Below the pieces are notes generated by a model. It had not been told where the DNA came from and made no database searches. It was given only the letters and a program-made list of their open reading frames with translations. Of a stretch of 64,000 bases of DNA, positions 1-10,297 are shown one piece after another (the stretch's first letter is position 1; each line of letters starts with the position of its first letter). The stretch covers positions 1,242,001 to 1,306,000 of the forward strand of contig NZ_VFPV01000001.1 in the NCBI RefSeq assembly GCF_006716905.1, read 5' to 3'. The position numbers and the translations under genes were made by a program. The stretch is from Acidovorax temperans. GTDB taxonomy: Bacteria; Pseudomonadota; Gammaproteobacteria; Burkholderiales; Burkholderiaceae_C.

Positions 1-1
1 G

Positions 2-88
2 TTCGAGGTGCTGGACGTGGACAGCTACCGCATCGACCAGGTCATGGTGTCACGGCTGCCTTCCGCAGACAGCCCGGCCGCGTCATAA
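2..88 (+). CDS. C-terminal end of a CorC/HlyC-family protein (partial)
   Basis: An open frame enters from the left edge and stops with TAA at 86-88; 28 residues are visible, FEVLDVDSYRIDQ followed by VMVSRLP and a short polar tail. The pattern (phi-E-V-L-D, R-I, V-S-R-L-P) matches the last two strands of the CorC_HlyC transporter-associated domain found at the C-terminus of HlyC/CorC (CNNM) magnesium/cobalt efflux proteins. The call rests on this short tail only; the catalytic or membrane part lies outside the window. It is transcribed towards the lytic transglycosylase gene, which faces it. Confidence 0.5.
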   Translation, partial: FEVLDVDSYRIDQVMVSRLPSADSPAAS

Positions 89-118
89 GGCGTGGGCTAG
101 CAAGATGGATGGGCATTA

Positions 119-158
119 CTGAGGGAGCAGCGGGGTTTATGCCCCATGCCCCCCTCAG
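119..158. terminator. inverted repeat between convergent genes
   Basis: CTGAGGG (119-125) pairs with CCCTCAG (152-158), with a second short GGGG/CCCC stem inside. It lies between the convergent ends of the CorC-like gene and the transglycosylase gene, where a shared terminator would sit. There is no clear T-run, so it could equally be a simple RNA-stabilising hairpin. Confidence 0.4.
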
Positions 159-170
159 CCTCGGTGCACC

Positions 171-860
171 TCAGCCCAGATTCGTTTTGGCTTCAAACGC
201 CCAGTTGCGCTGGGCGGCAAACACCGCGTTGGGGTACGGCGGCTTGCCCCGGCTGCCGTTGTAGCGACCCAGGGCCATGAACAGGTCACCCTGTTCGCGG
301 TCGATGTAGTGGCGCAGGATCACGCAGCCAAAGCGCAAATTGGTCTGCATGTGGAAGAGCTTTCCCGGGTCCCCATCGCCAATCACACGAGTCCAGAAGG
401 GCATGACCTGCATGTAGCCCCGCGCACCCACGCTGGACACCGCAAACTTGCGGAACGCACTTTCGACCTGGATCAGCCCCATCACGAGGGACACATCCAG
501 CCCTGCGCGCTTGGACTCGTACCAGACCGTCTGCAAAAAGTCGCGGCGCACTTCCCAATCGGGCTTGCGGTTGCGCAGCCGGTCGCTCATCGTGCCCAGC
601 CAGCGCAGGTAGCTCAGGCGAGACTCGGTAGAGAAAAACACGGGCTCGGGTGGTGCCTGGTTGGCGATCGCAGAACTCAGGGCAGTACGCACCGAGTCCA
701 TCAGCGGTTCTTCCAGTTGGCCGCCCGCATGGGCTTGTCCAGGCGCCGCCAGCCAACCGGCAGGCGCTGCGGCCGCAATCAAGCACGCACGGCGCGAAAT
801 ACCCCACACGCCGCGCTCCAAACCGCTATCCCCTCGCACGCTGTCCACCTCCTGCGTCAT
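171..860 (-). CDS. lytic transglycosylase, SLT domain, with twin-arginine-like leader
   Basis: 229 residues. The N-terminus has a twin-arginine pattern (SRRACL, residues 22-27), a short hydrophobic alanine-rich stretch and a possible AHA cleavage site near residue 45, so it is probably exported. The SLT domain spans about 105-225: the catalytic Glu is likely E133 in the motif [10 protein letters not shown], followed by [10 protein letters not shown] (146-154) and the ALGRYNGS block (196-203). The family cleaves peptidoglycan glycan strands with formation of 1,6-anhydro-MurNAc. Its ATG overlaps the proS stop codon by four bases (ATGA), so it is translated in coupling with proS. Function by family; the specific cell-wall role is unknown. 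Confidence 0.88.
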   Translation of the reverse strand: MTQEVDSVRGDSGLERGVWGISRRACLIAAAAPAGWLAAPGQAHAGGQLEEPLMDSVRTALSSAIANQAPPEPVFFSTESRLSYLRWLGTMSDRLRNRKPDWEVRRDFLQTVWYESKRAGLDVSLVMGLIQVESAFRKFAVSSVGARGYMQVMPFWTRVIGDGDPGKLFHMQTNLRFGCVILRHYIDREQGDLFMALGRYNGSRGKPPYPNAVFAAQRNWAFEAKTNLG

Positions 861-2599
861 ACCGCCATGCGGCCTTTCACATGGGCCGCAACATCGCTCA
901 CCGCCACCTTGGTCGCAGCAGCATCGCGGCGGTGCTGGTACTCGACCACACCTTCCTTGAGGCTCTTGTCGCCAATCGTGACACGGTGGGGTACACCGAT
1001 CAACTCCCAGTCGGCAAACATGGCACCGGGGCGCTCGCCGCGGTCGTCCAGCAAAACATCCACGCCCTGCGCCAGCATTTCTGCGTAGAGCTTCTCGGCC
1101 GCCTGTTTCACTTCTTCGCTGCGGTCCATGCCGATGGGGCAGATCACCACAGTAAACGGAGCGATGGCGTCGGGCCAGATGATGCCGCGCTCGTCGTGAT
1201 TTTGCTCAATGGCAGCGGCGGGCAGGCGGGTGATACCGATGCCATAGCAGCCCATCTCGAACGGTTGCGGTTTGCCGTTCTCGTCCAGGAAGGTCGCGTT
1301 CATCGCGCGGCTGTACTTGGTGCCCAGATAGAACACATGGCCCACTTCGATGCCGCGCTCAATCGCCAGAACGCCCTTGCCATCGGGCGATGGATCACCT
1401 GCCACCACATTGCGCAGGTCTGCCACTGCGTCCGGCTCAGGCAAATCACGGCCCCAGTTCACGCCGGTGATGTGGAAGTCCGCTTCGTTGGCACCGCACA
1501 CCCAGTCGGCCATCACCGCGACCTCGCGGTCGACCACGATCTTCACGGGCTTCTGCAACCCGATCGGCCCCAGGTACCCTGGCTTGCAACCAAAGTGGTC
1601 TTCAATCTCCGCCACGGTCGCGAAACGGAAGTTTTCCAGCCCGGCGACTTTGTTGACCTTGATCTCATTCATGTCATGGTCGCCACGCAGCAACAGCAAC
1701 CAGACCTGCGTCTTCACAATTTCGCCGTGCTCATTGGTGGTGTCGGTGGCCAGCACCAGGGATTTGACGGTGCGGCTCAGGGGCAGACCCAGCAGCTCCG
1801 CCACATCGGCGCAGGTGCTCTTGCCGGGGGTGGCTGTCTTGGCCATCGCCTGGCTGGGGGAGGGACGTGGGCCCTGGGGCGCCAGGGCTTCGGCTTTTTC
1901 CATGTTGGCGGCGTAGTCGCTGCCAGGGCAGTAGACGATGGCGTCTTCCCCCGTGGCGGCAATCACCTGAAACTCTTCGCTCAAGTCACCACCGATGGCA
2001 CCGCTGTCTGCGGCCACTGCGCGATAGGTCAGGCCGAACCGGTCAAAAATCCGGCGGTAGGCCTGTGCCATGACCTGGTAGCTGGCTTTGGCTGCTGTCT
2101 GGTCGCGGTCAAACGAGTAAGCATCCTTCATGATGAACTCGCGACCACGCATCAAGCCAAAGCGTGGGCGGCGCTCGTCGCGGAACTTGGTCTGGATCTG
2201 GTAGAAGTTCTTGGGCAGCTGTTTGTAGCTGCGCAGTTCTTGCCGTGCAATGTCTGTCACCACTTCTTCGCTGGTGGGTTGCACCACGAAGTCGCGGCCG
2301 TGGCGGTCGCTGATGCGCAGCAACTCAGGCCCCATCTTTTCAAAGCGCCCGGTTTCCTGCCACAGCTCGGCAGGCTGAACCACCGGCATGGTGCACTCCA
2401 CAGCCCCGGCCCGGTTCATTTCCTCGCGCACGATAGCTTCCACCTTGCGGATGACCCGCAACCCCATGGGCATGTAGTTATAGATGCCCGCGCCCAGCTT
2501 CTTGATCAGCCCCGCACGCATCATGAGTTTGTGACTGACCACTTCGGCGTCTGCCGGAGCTTCCTTGAGGGTGGAGATAAAGAATTGAGAGGCTTTCAT
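857..2599 (-). CDS. proS: prolyl-tRNA synthetase
   Basis: 580 residues, the usual size of the bacterial ProS with an inserted editing domain. Class II synthetase motifs are visible: [12 protein letters not shown], the motif 2 block [17 protein letters not shown], and the motif 3 block GIGITRL near residue 440. The stretch between about residues 225 and 400 corresponds to the INS domain that removes mischarged Ala-tRNA(Pro). It charges tRNA-Pro in the cytosol. The start ATG at 2599 gives the standard [16 protein letters not shown]-terminus. It is divergent from rppH and followed by the transglycosylase with a four-base overlap. Confidence 0.98.
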   Translation of the reverse strand: MKASQFFISTLKEAPADAEVVSHKLMMRAGLIKKLGAGIYNYMPMGLRVIRKVEAIVREEMNRAGAVECTMPVVQPAELWQETGRFEKMGPELLRISDRHGRDFVVQPTSEEVVTDIARQELRSYKQLPKNFYQIQTKFRDERRPRFGLMRGREFIMKDAYSFDRDQTAAKASYQVMAQAYRRIFDRFGLTYRAVAADSGAIGGDLSEEFQVIAATGEDAIVYCPGSDYAANMEKAEALAPQGPRPSPSQAMAKTATPGKSTCADVAELLGLPLSRTVKSLVLATDTTNEHGEIVKTQVWLLLLRGDHDMNEIKVNKVAGLENFRFATVAEIEDHFGCKPGYLGPIGLQKPVKIVVDREVAVMADWVCGANEADFHITGVNWGRDLPEPDAVADLRNVVAGDPSPDGKGVLAIERGIEVGHVFYLGTKYSRAMNATFLDENGKPQPFEMGCYGIGITRLPAAAIEQNHDERGIIWPDAIAPFTVVICPIGMDRSEEVKQAAEKLYAEMLAQGVDVLLDDRGERPGAMFADWELIGVPHRVTIGDKSLKEGVVEYQHRRDAAATKVAVSDVAAHVKGRMAV

Positions 2600-2611
2600 C
2601 GGGGCGAATTC

Positions 2612-2627
2612 AGTCTATTCAGACTGG
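2612..2627. repeat. small perfect inverted repeat in the proS/rppH promoter region
   Basis: CAGTCT (2612-2617) and AGACTG (2622-2627) form a perfect 6-bp inverted repeat with a 4-base centre, 12 bp upstream of the proS start and about 20 bp upstream of the proposed rppH -35. It could be an operator or a leader hairpin of proS; no regulator can be named. Confidence 0.35.
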
Positions 2628-2633
2628 TCCTCT

Positions 2634-2660
2634 TGCCGGGCGCATGGCACCGTGCATAAT
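2634..2660 (+). promoter_or_regulatory. predicted sigma-70 type promoter of rppH
   Basis: TTGCCG (2634-2639) and CATAAT (2655-2660) resemble -35 and -10 elements with a short 15-bp spacer (16 if CTTGCC is used). This would start transcription near 2667, giving a leader of about 24 bases before the rppH ATG at 2691. Prediction from sequence pattern only. Confidence 0.45.
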
Positions 2661-2690
2661 GGACGCAGTTTAAAAATTTGGGGTTCGATT

Positions 2691-3383
2691 ATGCTTGACC
2701 GGGACGGCTTTCGGCCGAACGTCGGCATCATCCTGCTCAACCAAAAGAACCAAGTGTTCTGGGGCAAGCGGATCCGCACCCACAGTTGGCAATTTCCGCA
2801 GGGCGGCATTGACCGGGGCGAGACCCCCGAACAGGCCATGTTCCGGGAATTGCACGAAGAGGTAGGATTATTGCCCAACCACGTCCGCTTGGTCGCCCGC
2901 ACAAGGGATTGGTTGCGCTATGAGGTGCCTGACCGGTATATCCGCCGCGATGCACGCGGTCACTACAAAGGCCAGAAACAAATCTGGTATCTGCTGCAAC
3001 TGGTCGGTCACGACTGGGACTTGAACCTGCGCGCCACCAACCACCCGGAGTTCGACGCCTGGCGTTGGAACGACTACTGGGTGCCTCTCGACGTGGTTGT
3101 TGAGTTCAAGCGTGGCGTCTATGAAATGGCGTTGACGGAGCTGGCCAGGTACTTGCCGCGGCAAGACCAGCGCAACCGGTATTTGCGCAGCGGAATGCGT
3201 GCTCGCGATGGGGAACACGCACATGGCAACGCACATGCAGCGCCCGCGCTGCGCACCGGATCCATGCTGCTCCACCCCGCGATGGAACTCCCCCCTGGGG
3301 CGAGCTTCGATCCAGACCCACAAAACAGCCTGGCGGTGGAGGCAGCTCACTCAGCCACCAAGCCAGAAGCAGGAAGCACTTAG
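2691..3383 (+). CDS. rppH: RNA pyrophosphohydrolase (Nudix)
   Basis: 230 residues from the ATG at 2691, chosen because [15 protein letters not shown] is the conserved RppH N-terminus; an upstream in-frame start at 2652 would add 13 unconserved residues and lie inside the promoter. The Nudix box runs from residue 38 to 60 ([11 protein letters not shown], then REL.EEVGL). The enzyme removes pyrophosphate from the 5' end of mRNAs and so triggers decay. The E. coli enzyme is about 176 residues; here an extra low-complexity C-terminal tail of about 55 residues follows the catalytic domain. Confidence 0.95.
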   Translation: MLDRDGFRPNVGIILLNQKNQVFWGKRIRTHSWQFPQGGIDRGETPEQAMFRELHEEVGLLPNHVRLVARTRDWLRYEVPDRYIRRDARGHYKGQKQIWYLLQLVGHDWDLNLRATNHPEFDAWRWNDYWVPLDVVVEFKRGVYEMALTELARYLPRQDQRNRYLRSGMRARDGEHAHGNAHAAPALRTGSMLLHPAMELPPGASFDPDPQNSLAVEAAHSATKPEAGST

Positions 3384-3414
3384 CGAAGCGGCAACCCACC
3401 GGAACGCAATCATC

Positions 3415-3455
3415 AAAAAGCCGATGCCAGAGCAAACTCCGGCATCGGCTTTTTT
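3415..3455. terminator. rho-independent terminator, probably bidirectional
   Basis: GCCGATGCC (3420-3428) pairs with GGCATCGGC (3441-3449), preceded by a run of five A and followed by six T. It lies 32 bases after the rppH stop and also downstream of the convergent proB gene, so it can serve both. Confidence 0.9.
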
Positions 3456-3576
3456 CATGCGAATGATTTGGATCGGTTAATAACTCAGCGAGGCCGAACT
3501 CGACAGGCGCTCGGGAGCAACCAGAGCAGAAACCATCAGGCGAGACAACGGTTCCCCGGAGCTTCGTTGGCTGCTT

Positions 3577-4716
3577 TTAAGGAACCGACAACACCAAGTT
3601 GTCCCTGTGAACCATCTCGGTTTCAGCCGTGTAGCCGAGCAGCTTTTCAAACTCAGACGAAGGCTTGCGACATAACAAGCGCGCCTCTGCGGCAGCATAG
3701 TTGGCCAACCCACGGGCAATCTCCGCTCCGGCTTCGTCACGCACTGCAATGACGTCACCCCGCGAGAAATCTCCTTCGACCGCAGTCATTCCGATCGGCA
3801 GCAGGCTTTTGCCCTCTTCCCTCAGTTTGGCGGCAGCACCGGCATCAACAGTCACAGCACCACGCAACTGCAGGTGATCGGCCATCCATTGCTTGCGCGC
3901 CTGCTTTTTCTGCGTTTGCGCGATCAGCAAGGTGCCCAGTGCCTGGCCATCCACCAATCGCACCAGCACATCCGGCTCTCGCCCCCACGCAATCACAGTG
4001 GATGCACCGGAACCGGCTGCACGCTTGGCAGCCAGGATCTTGGTAATCATGCCGCCCTTGCCGATACTGGACCCAGCCCCACCTGCCATGGCTTCCAGCG
4101 CAGGATCGCCCGCATTGGCCTCGTGCACGAACTGCGCAGCCGGATCACGACGCGGGTCTGCGGTGTACAAGCCCTTCTGGTCGGTCAGGATCACTAGAGC
4201 ATCCGCCTCGACCAGATTGGCAACCAAGGCACCCAGGGTGTCGTTGTCGCCAAACTTGATTTCGTCGGTCACGACCGTGTCGTTCTCATTGATCACAGGC
4301 ACCACCCCCAAACGCAGCAGCGTCAACAGGGTGGAACGCGCATTCAAATAGCGCTCACGATCAGCCAAGTCGGCATGGGTGAGGAGCACCTGGGCGCTGC
4401 CCATACCTTGCTCCCGCAACTTGGTTTCATACATCTGGGCCAACCCCATTTGGCCCACCGCAGCAGCCGCTTGCAGTTCGTGAATCTCTTGCGGGCGGGT
4501 CGCCCACCCCAACCGCTTCATACCCTCAGCAATAGCCCCACTGGAGACCATGACCACTTCGCGCGGCACGCCTCCATCCCCTCGCACCAACGCCGCCAAC
4601 TGGCGGCTCCATTCACCAATGGCGGCCTCGTCCAGGCCACGCCCTTCGTTTGTCACCAGACTGGAACCCACCTTGACCACGATGCGGCGGGCATCTCGCA
4701 ATACGCTAGAAACCAT
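3577..4716 (-). CDS. proB: glutamate 5-kinase
   Basis: 379 residues. The amino-acid kinase fold occupies about residues 8-265 ([15 protein letters not shown] at the start, [17 protein letters not shown] in the middle, the GTGGM-type loop as [12 protein letters not shown]), and a PUA domain follows at about 285-370. It phosphorylates glutamate, the first step of proline synthesis. It is the last gene of rplU-rpmA-obgE-proB. A copy of the dispersed repeat occupies the obgE-proB gap. Confidence 0.97.
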   Translation of the reverse strand: MVSSVLRDARRIVVKVGSSLVTNEGRGLDEAAIGEWSRQLAALVRGDGGVPREVVMVSSGAIAEGMKRLGWATRPQEIHELQAAAAVGQMGLAQMYETKLREQGMGSAQVLLTHADLADRERYLNARSTLLTLLRLGVVPVINENDTVVTDEIKFGDNDTLGALVANLVEADALVILTDQKGLYTADPRRDPAAQFVHEANAGDPALEAMAGGAGSSIGKGGMITKILAAKRAAGSGASTVIAWGREPDVLVRLVDGQALGTLLIAQTQKKQARKQWMADHLQLRGAVTVDAGAAAKLREEGKSLLPIGMTAVEGDFSRGDVIAVRDEAGAEIARGLANYAAAEARLLCRKPSSEFEKLLGYTAETEMVHRDNLVLSVP

Positions 4717-4735
4717 GTTAAGGGTCTTTTTATGA

Positions 4736-4782
4736 GTAGACGCTTATGCAGCAAGCGCCAGCAGCTACTATTTTTATAGCAA
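4736..4782 (+). repeat. dispersed bipartite palindromic repeat, copy 1
   Basis: Degenerate core (GACGCTT, then AAGCGCCAGCAGCTA) followed by the second hairpin arm ending ATAGCAA at 4782. The next base begins the obgE stop codon on the minus strand, so the repeat abuts the coding region exactly. It fills the obgE-proB gap. Confidence 0.8.
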
Positions 4783-5865
<1,083 letters not shown>

Positions 5866-6058
5866 TTACAAAAGAGGCGCGAAAGGCAGACGGTGATTTC
5901 TCATCGGCATCTGGAGTGACTAGAACTTCACTCCACCAACGAACCCCACCTGCGCTCACCCGGAGTCAGAAATGCTCAGCACTTCAGACCACTAACGGCC
6001 TGCTCTGGCCGAAAAATCCACATATTGCCAGAACCAGCAACCGCAGAACATAAACGAC

Positions 6059-6082
6059 AAAGCCCCGGCAATGCGGGGCTTT
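6059..6082 (-). terminator. hairpin terminator after rpmA
   Basis: AAAGCCCCG (6059-6067) pairs with CGGGGCTTT (6074-6082) with a 6-base loop. On the minus strand the stem is followed by a broken T-rich stretch. It lies 21 bases downstream of rpmA and may reduce read-through into obgE, about 205 bp further on. Confidence 0.7.
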
Positions 6083-6103
6083 GGATTCAACCAGAGGCAA
6101 ACC

Positions 6104-6361
6104 TCAGGCTGGAGTCACATTGACAGTGTGCTTGGACAGTGCGCCCTTGGTGCCGAACGACACGTGGCCGTCAACCAAAGCAAACAGGGTGTGGTCCTTG
6201 CCCACGCCGACGTTGTTGCCGGGGTGGAAGCGTGTACCGCGCTGACGCACGATGATGGAACCAGCGCTGATCAATTCACCGCCGAAGGCCTTGACACCCA
6301 GCATCTTTGGCTTGGAATCACGACCGTTTCGCGTAGAGCCGCCGCCTTTTTTCTGTGCCAT
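6104..6361 (-). CDS. rpmA: 50S ribosomal protein L27
   Basis: 85 residues with the conserved N-terminus [16 protein letters not shown] and the [24 protein letters not shown] block. L27 reaches the peptidyl-transferase centre through its N-terminal tail. No N-terminal cleavage extension of the Firmicutes type is present. It lies 15 bases after rplU and is surely co-transcribed with it. Confidence 0.98.
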   Translation of the reverse strand: MAQKKGGGSTRNGRDSKPKMLGVKAFGGELISAGSIIVRQRGTRFHPGNNVGVGKDHTLFALVDGHVSFGTKGALSKHTVNVTPA

Positions 6362-6376
6362 GACATCGACTCCTTA

Positions 6377-6688
6377 TTAGGCAGCAATCGCACCGATTTG
6401 CAGCTCAGTGAACTGCTGGCGATGGCCTTGGCGTTTCTGATAGTGCTTGCGACGGCGCATCTTGAAGATGTGCACTTTGTCGTGCTTGCCGTGTGCCACG
6501 ACGGTGGCTTTCACGGTTGCGCCGGACACCAGGGGCGTACCGATCTTGAGTTCAGCGCCGTTACCGACTGCCAACACTTGATCGATCACAATTTCCTGGC
6601 CTACGTCCGCAGCAATCTGTTCTACTTTAATTTTTTCGCCGGAAGCAACGCGATACTGCTTGCCGCCGGTTTTTATGACCGCGTACAT
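6377..6688 (-). CDS. rplU: 50S ribosomal protein L21
   Basis: 103 residues from the ATG at 6688 ([14 protein letters not shown], the invariant L21 start), preceded by an AGAGG ribosome binding site. A longer in-frame reading to 6757 is not conserved and overlaps the promoter. It contains the typical basic block [18 protein letters not shown]. First gene of rplU-rpmA. Confidence 0.98.
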   Translation of the reverse strand: MYAVIKTGGKQYRVASGEKIKVEQIAADVGQEIVIDQVLAVGNGAELKIGTPLVSGATVKATVVAHGKHDKVHIFKMRRRKHYQKRQGHRQQFTELQIGAIAA

Positions 6689-6737
6689 GTGAACCTCTTG
6701 AATTGAGTTCCGCAAACCAATTTTTGCAGAGCCGCAG

Positions 6738-6743
6738 ATTATG
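6738..6743 (-). promoter_or_regulatory. extended -10 promoter of rplU-rpmA (predicted)
   Basis: On the minus strand TGGCATAAT gives an extended -10 (TGn plus CATAAT, 6743-6738); transcription would begin near 6731, about 43 bases before the rplU ATG. No good -35 at normal spacing, which fits an extended -10 promoter. Prediction only. Confidence 0.45.
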
Positions 6744-6807
6744 CCACAGCACCCCAAAAAAGGCTAGCTCAACGCCGAGGAGGCACTCCTGACCAACGCT
6801 TCATTCC

Positions 6808-6813
6808 TATAAT
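6808..6813 (+). promoter_or_regulatory. TATAAT -10 element upstream of the polyprenyl synthase
   Basis: A perfect TATAAT lies at 6808-6813, but there is no convincing -35 at 16-18 bp. Transcription would begin near 6820, only a few bases before the TTG at 6824, which raises the question of a leaderless or later start for ispB. Confidence 0.4.
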
Positions 6814-6823
6814 CCGGGGAACT

Positions 6824-7825
6824 TTGGTAGCCGCTATCTTGACTGATCACCTCTCCTCCACAGCCTCCTCGCCCCTCTCGCTAATCGCAGAGGACATGCG
6901 TGAAGTTGATATCGTCATCGGGCAACGCCTGACATCCACAGTCCCGCTGGTAGGCCAGGTCGCCCAATACATCATTGCAGCAGGCGGCAAACGACTGCGC
7001 CCAGCCCTTTTGCTCATGGTGTGCGGAGCATTGAACTACCAAGGCTCACATCGCCACACCTTGGCAGCTGTGGTTGAGCTCATCCACACGGCAACCCTGC
7101 TGCATGATGACGTGGTCGACGCATCCACGCTGCGCAGAGGCAGAGCCACAGCCAACGAAACGTTTGGCAACCCAGCCAGTGTTCTGGTTGGAGATTTTCT
7201 CCACTCCCGTTCCTTCCAAATGATGGTTGAGACAGGCAGCATGAGGGTGATGGAAATCCTTTCAGAGGCCACCAACATCATCGCCGAGGGCGAAGTCCTG
7301 CAATTGATGAACATGCACGACGCCTCCTTGAGCGAAGCGGATTACCTCAAAGTGATTCGCTCCAAAACCGCAAAGCTTTTTGAAGCCAGCGCGCGACTGG
7401 GAGCCGTACTGGCAAGCTCACCACCCGCCATCGAGGAAGCATGCGCCACCTATGGACAAGCACTGGGCACCGCATTCCAGATCATTGACGATGTTCTCGA
7501 TTACGCTGGGAATGCAGTCGAAATGGGCAAGAATTTGGGCGATGATCTGCGAGAGGGGAAAGCCACCTTGCCTCTGATCGCCGCCATGGAGCGCGGCACC
7601 CCTCAGCAAGCGGCCGTGATTCGCAGCGCGATTGAACAGGGCTCCACAGAGGAACTGGCAAAAATCATCGAAATCGTCCAGCAAACAGGCGCGCTTGAGA
7701 TTGCAAGGTCTGCTGCAACCCAAGAAGCAAACCGCGCGATAGACGCCATTAGGCTACTTCCGGCGACCGAATTTGCTGCCGCAATGCGAGTGCTCGCCAA
7801 TCAGCTGACAGACAGGCGAACTTAG
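6824..7825 (+). CDS. ispB: all-trans polyprenyl diphosphate synthase (octaprenyl type)
   Basis: 333 residues if the TTG at 6824 is used. It contains the substrate-binding GGKRLRP (54-60), first aspartate-rich motif DDVVD (95-99) and the second, IIDDVLDYAG. Such enzymes add isopentenyl units to make the ubiquinone side chain. The start is uncertain: TTG 6824 gives the N-terminal length usual in the family but has no Shine-Dalgarno sequence and lies just after a TATAAT; the first ATG, at 6896, would remove 24 residues that are poorly conserved. Divergent from rplU-rpmA. Confidence 0.93.
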   Translation: MVAAILTDHLSSTASSPLSLIAEDMREVDIVIGQRLTSTVPLVGQVAQYIIAAGGKRLRPALLLMVCGALNYQGSHRHTLAAVVELIHTATLLHDDVVDASTLRRGRATANETFGNPASVLVGDFLHSRSFQMMVETGSMRVMEILSEATNIIAEGEVLQLMNMHDASLSEADYLKVIRSKTAKLFEASARLGAVLASSPPAIEEACATYGQALGTAFQIIDDVLDYAGNAVEMGKNLGDDLREGKATLPLIAAMERGTPQQAAVIRSAIEQGSTEELAKIIEIVQQTGALEIARSAATQEANRAIDAIRLLPATEFAAAMRVLANQLTDRRT

Positions 7826-8535
7826 CGCTACGCAAGTCTAGTCACACACGCATAAGCCAACACGTCAAAGAAACTTTAGACTGAGGCTGACTTCCACGGT
7901 TGTGCGAGTTTAAAGACTTGAAACGAATTGCCGCGAGGCCGTGCCTTGCGTAATCGATGAGAACTTGACGCATCACAGATGGAACCCGTCCGCGCAAATT
8001 GTACAAATGCAGCTGCAGATTGAGCGCAATAAACCAGCAATCGCTCAAAGCCAGATGCCACGGCAGGCAAGCATCCACACACCGAAGCAAGCATCTCCGT
8101 CAATTCGGAGCATTCAACAAACGGGCTGAGTTCAAGGCGGAACATGGTGCGCGAACAACCATCTTTGCAATCTGACAGAGATATTTCAGCAAGATTCCTT
8201 GGCAAAATTTGGGACACGGCACCAGATTGATGAAGAGTTGGGGAAGATCCCCGCCAGATCCTTAGACACAACCTCAACTGCGCATGGATTGCAGTACCAA
8301 GTCGAAATTGTCAACATCGAAACAACCCGTCAGACGTTTGAATTACTGGCGTAGCACTTGAATTTGCATGCGCAGAATATACCGAACTGTCACTCGCAGA
8401 ACACGAGACATCGGGTCAATCGAAAAGTGATTAAACCAACGTTGCAACCGTGCCAGCCTCCTTACGGGCTGTACAGCGCGGAGGGGATGGGCGATGATAG
8501 GATGCCCTGCTGTCCCATAACGTACCAACGGCTAA
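7826..8535. other. 710-bp stretch without a recognisable gene
   Basis: Between ispB and pilB no conserved protein, tRNA, riboswitch or repeat copy could be recognised in any frame. The few open frames are short and have no family resemblance. A small inverted repeat CTCCG/CGGAG lies near 8095-8110. The stretch is AT-richer than most of the window and adjoins the low-GC pilB-pilC genes. It must carry the pilB promoter, but I cannot place it; no sigma-54 GG/GC pair with correct spacing was seen. Confidence 0.6.
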
Positions 8536-10269
8536 ATGGCTACCGCTGATATTGCCCCCAAAGACGCTTCTGCAATCGCTCTTCCCGGCCTGGGAAGGGC
8601 CTTAATGTCTGCGGGCAAGCTTACGCAGAAAGCAGCGGAGGAAATTTACCAAAAGTCACAAATTAGCCGAACAAGCTTTATTGCCGAACTGACGGGGTCG
8701 GGGGTGGTGTCGGCAGCCGACTTGGCACATACGGTATCTGCAGTTTTTGGAGCTCCACTACTGGATTTGGAAGCCATTGACCCTCTGCGATTACCGAAAG
8801 ATTTATTGGATGCCAAGATTTGCCAAGCCTACAAAGTCGTAGTACTAAGCAAACGTAGCAACCGCTTGATTGTTGCGACGGCGGACCCAACAGACCAAGA
8901 GGCGGCAGAAAAAATCAAGTTCACCACCCAGATGGGCGTGGATTGGATTATCGCAGAATATGACAAACTGAATCGCCTAGTGGAGGCCACAACCAAGTCC
9001 GCCTCCGAGTCCATGGAAAGCCTGACCAGTGGCGATTTTGAATTTGATGAATCAGTTGCCGAAGAAACTCCCGAGGTTATAGATTCAGGAGCCAACGAGG
9101 TTGAAGATGCCCCCGTTGTTAAGTTTCTTCATAAGATGCTTTTGGATGCTTTTAATATGCGGGCATCTGATTTGCATTTTGAACCTTACGAGCATCAATA
9201 CCGAGTGCGTTTTCGTATTGACGGTGAGCTGAAAGAAATTTCATCCCCTCCTATCGCAATTAAAGATAAGCTAGCTTCACGCATCAAGGTCATATCCAGA
9301 ATGGATATTTCAGAAAAGCGAGTCCCTCAAGATGGACGAATGAAGCTCAAGGTAGGCCCAGATCGGGTTATTGACTTTCGGGTGAGTACGCTGCCTACTT
9401 TGTTTGGCGAAAAAATTGTAATTCGTATTCTTGACCCCAGCAGTGCAAAGCTTGGCATTGATGCTTTGGGGTATGAACCCGAAGAGAAAGAGCGACTATT
9501 ACACGCGATTGGTCGACCATATGGCATGATTCTTGTCACGGGACCTACAGGCTCAGGTAAAACCGTATCTTTGTATACCTGCCTGAATCTATTAAACAAG
9601 CCAAGTGTAAATATTGCTACCGCGGAAGATCCTTCTGAAATCAATCTACCCGGTGTTAACCAAGTTAATGTCAACGAAAAGGCTGGACTTACGTTTGCCG
9701 TCGCACTGAAATCATTTTTACGCCAAGATCCCGACATCATCATGGTGGGGGAAATTCGAGATTTGGAGACAGCTGATATTTCCATCAAAGCGGCACAAAC
9801 GGGTCACTTGGTGCTATCCACACTCCACACCAATGATGCCCCAACTACACTGACACGCATGCGGAATATGGGCATCGCCCCGTTCAATATTGCATCCAGT
9901 GTGATTCTTATCACTGCTCAGCGTTTGGCAAGACGCCTATGTCCAGCCTGTAAAGCCCCAGCAGATGTTCCTCACGAGACACTCGTGGAAGCGGGATACC
10001 GCGAAGAAGATTTAGACGGATCCTGGGTAACCTACAGAGCTGTCGGATGCCCCGCATGCAACAACGGCTACAAAGGGCGCGTGGGGATCTACCAAGTCAT
10101 GCCAATTTCAGAGGAAATTCAGCGCATTATTCTGCGTGATGGCAGCGCACTCGAAATAGCAGAACAAGCGCGGAACGAAGGAGTACGCTCCTTGAGAGAG
10201 TCCGGTTTACACAAAGCTCGGCTTGGGCTCACTTCCCTCGAAGAAGTGCTTGCCGTGACTAACGAATAA
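8536..10269 (+). CDS. pilB: type IV pilus assembly ATPase PilB
   Basis: 577 residues, the size of PilB. An N-terminal MshEN/GspE_N domain (about 40-145) precedes the hexameric ATPase: Walker A GPTGSGKT at 336-343, the aspartate and histidine boxes (GEIRDLETADI, TGHLVLSTLHTNDAP), and the zinc-binding tetracysteine CPAC...CPAC around 480-510. It powers pilin polymerisation for type IVa pili at the inner membrane. Base composition is distinctly AT-richer than the downstream genes. It starts the pilB-pilC-pilD set; the start ATG has no strong Shine-Dalgarno sequence. Confidence 0.97.
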   Translation: MATADIAPKDASAIALPGLGRALMSAGKLTQKAAEEIYQKSQISRTSFIAELTGSGVVSAADLAHTVSAVFGAPLLDLEAIDPLRLPKDLLDAKICQAYKVVVLSKRSNRLIVATADPTDQEAAEKIKFTTQMGVDWIIAEYDKLNRLVEATTKSASESMESLTSGDFEFDESVAEETPEVIDSGANEVEDAPVVKFLHKMLLDAFNMRASDLHFEPYEHQYRVRFRIDGELKEISSPPIAIKDKLASRIKVISRMDISEKRVPQDGRMKLKVGPDRVIDFRVSTLPTLFGEKIVIRILDPSSAKLGIDALGYEPEEKERLLHAIGRPYGMILVTGPTGSGKTVSLYTCLNLLNKPSVNIATAEDPSEINLPGVNQVNVNEKAGLTFAVALKSFLRQDPDIIMVGEIRDLETADISIKAAQTGHLVLSTLHTNDAPTTLTRMRNMGIAPFNIASSVILITAQRLARRLCPACKAPADVPHETLVEAGYREEDLDGSWVTYRAVGCPACNNGYKGRVGIYQVMPISEEIQRIILRDGSALEIAEQARNEGVRSLRESGLHKARLGLTSLEEVLAVTNE

Positions 10270-10297
10270 TAAAATTCAGACACACAGGGAAAAATCT

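Noticed and set aside
650..2659. A 669-codon open frame on the plus strand opposite proS
   Set aside because: It is the mirror of a GC-rich gene; its His/Gln-rich sequence has no family likeness and proS is certain.
7815..7845. An eleventh repeat copy after ispB (TTAGCGCTACGCAAG)
   Set aside because: Only the first half-core is similar; no AAGCGC half, no AGCAGCTAT and no ATAGCAAA follow.
8150..8535. Sigma-54 promoter for pilB
   Set aside because: Sites such as TTGGCAAAATTTGGG lack the -12 GC at correct spacing.
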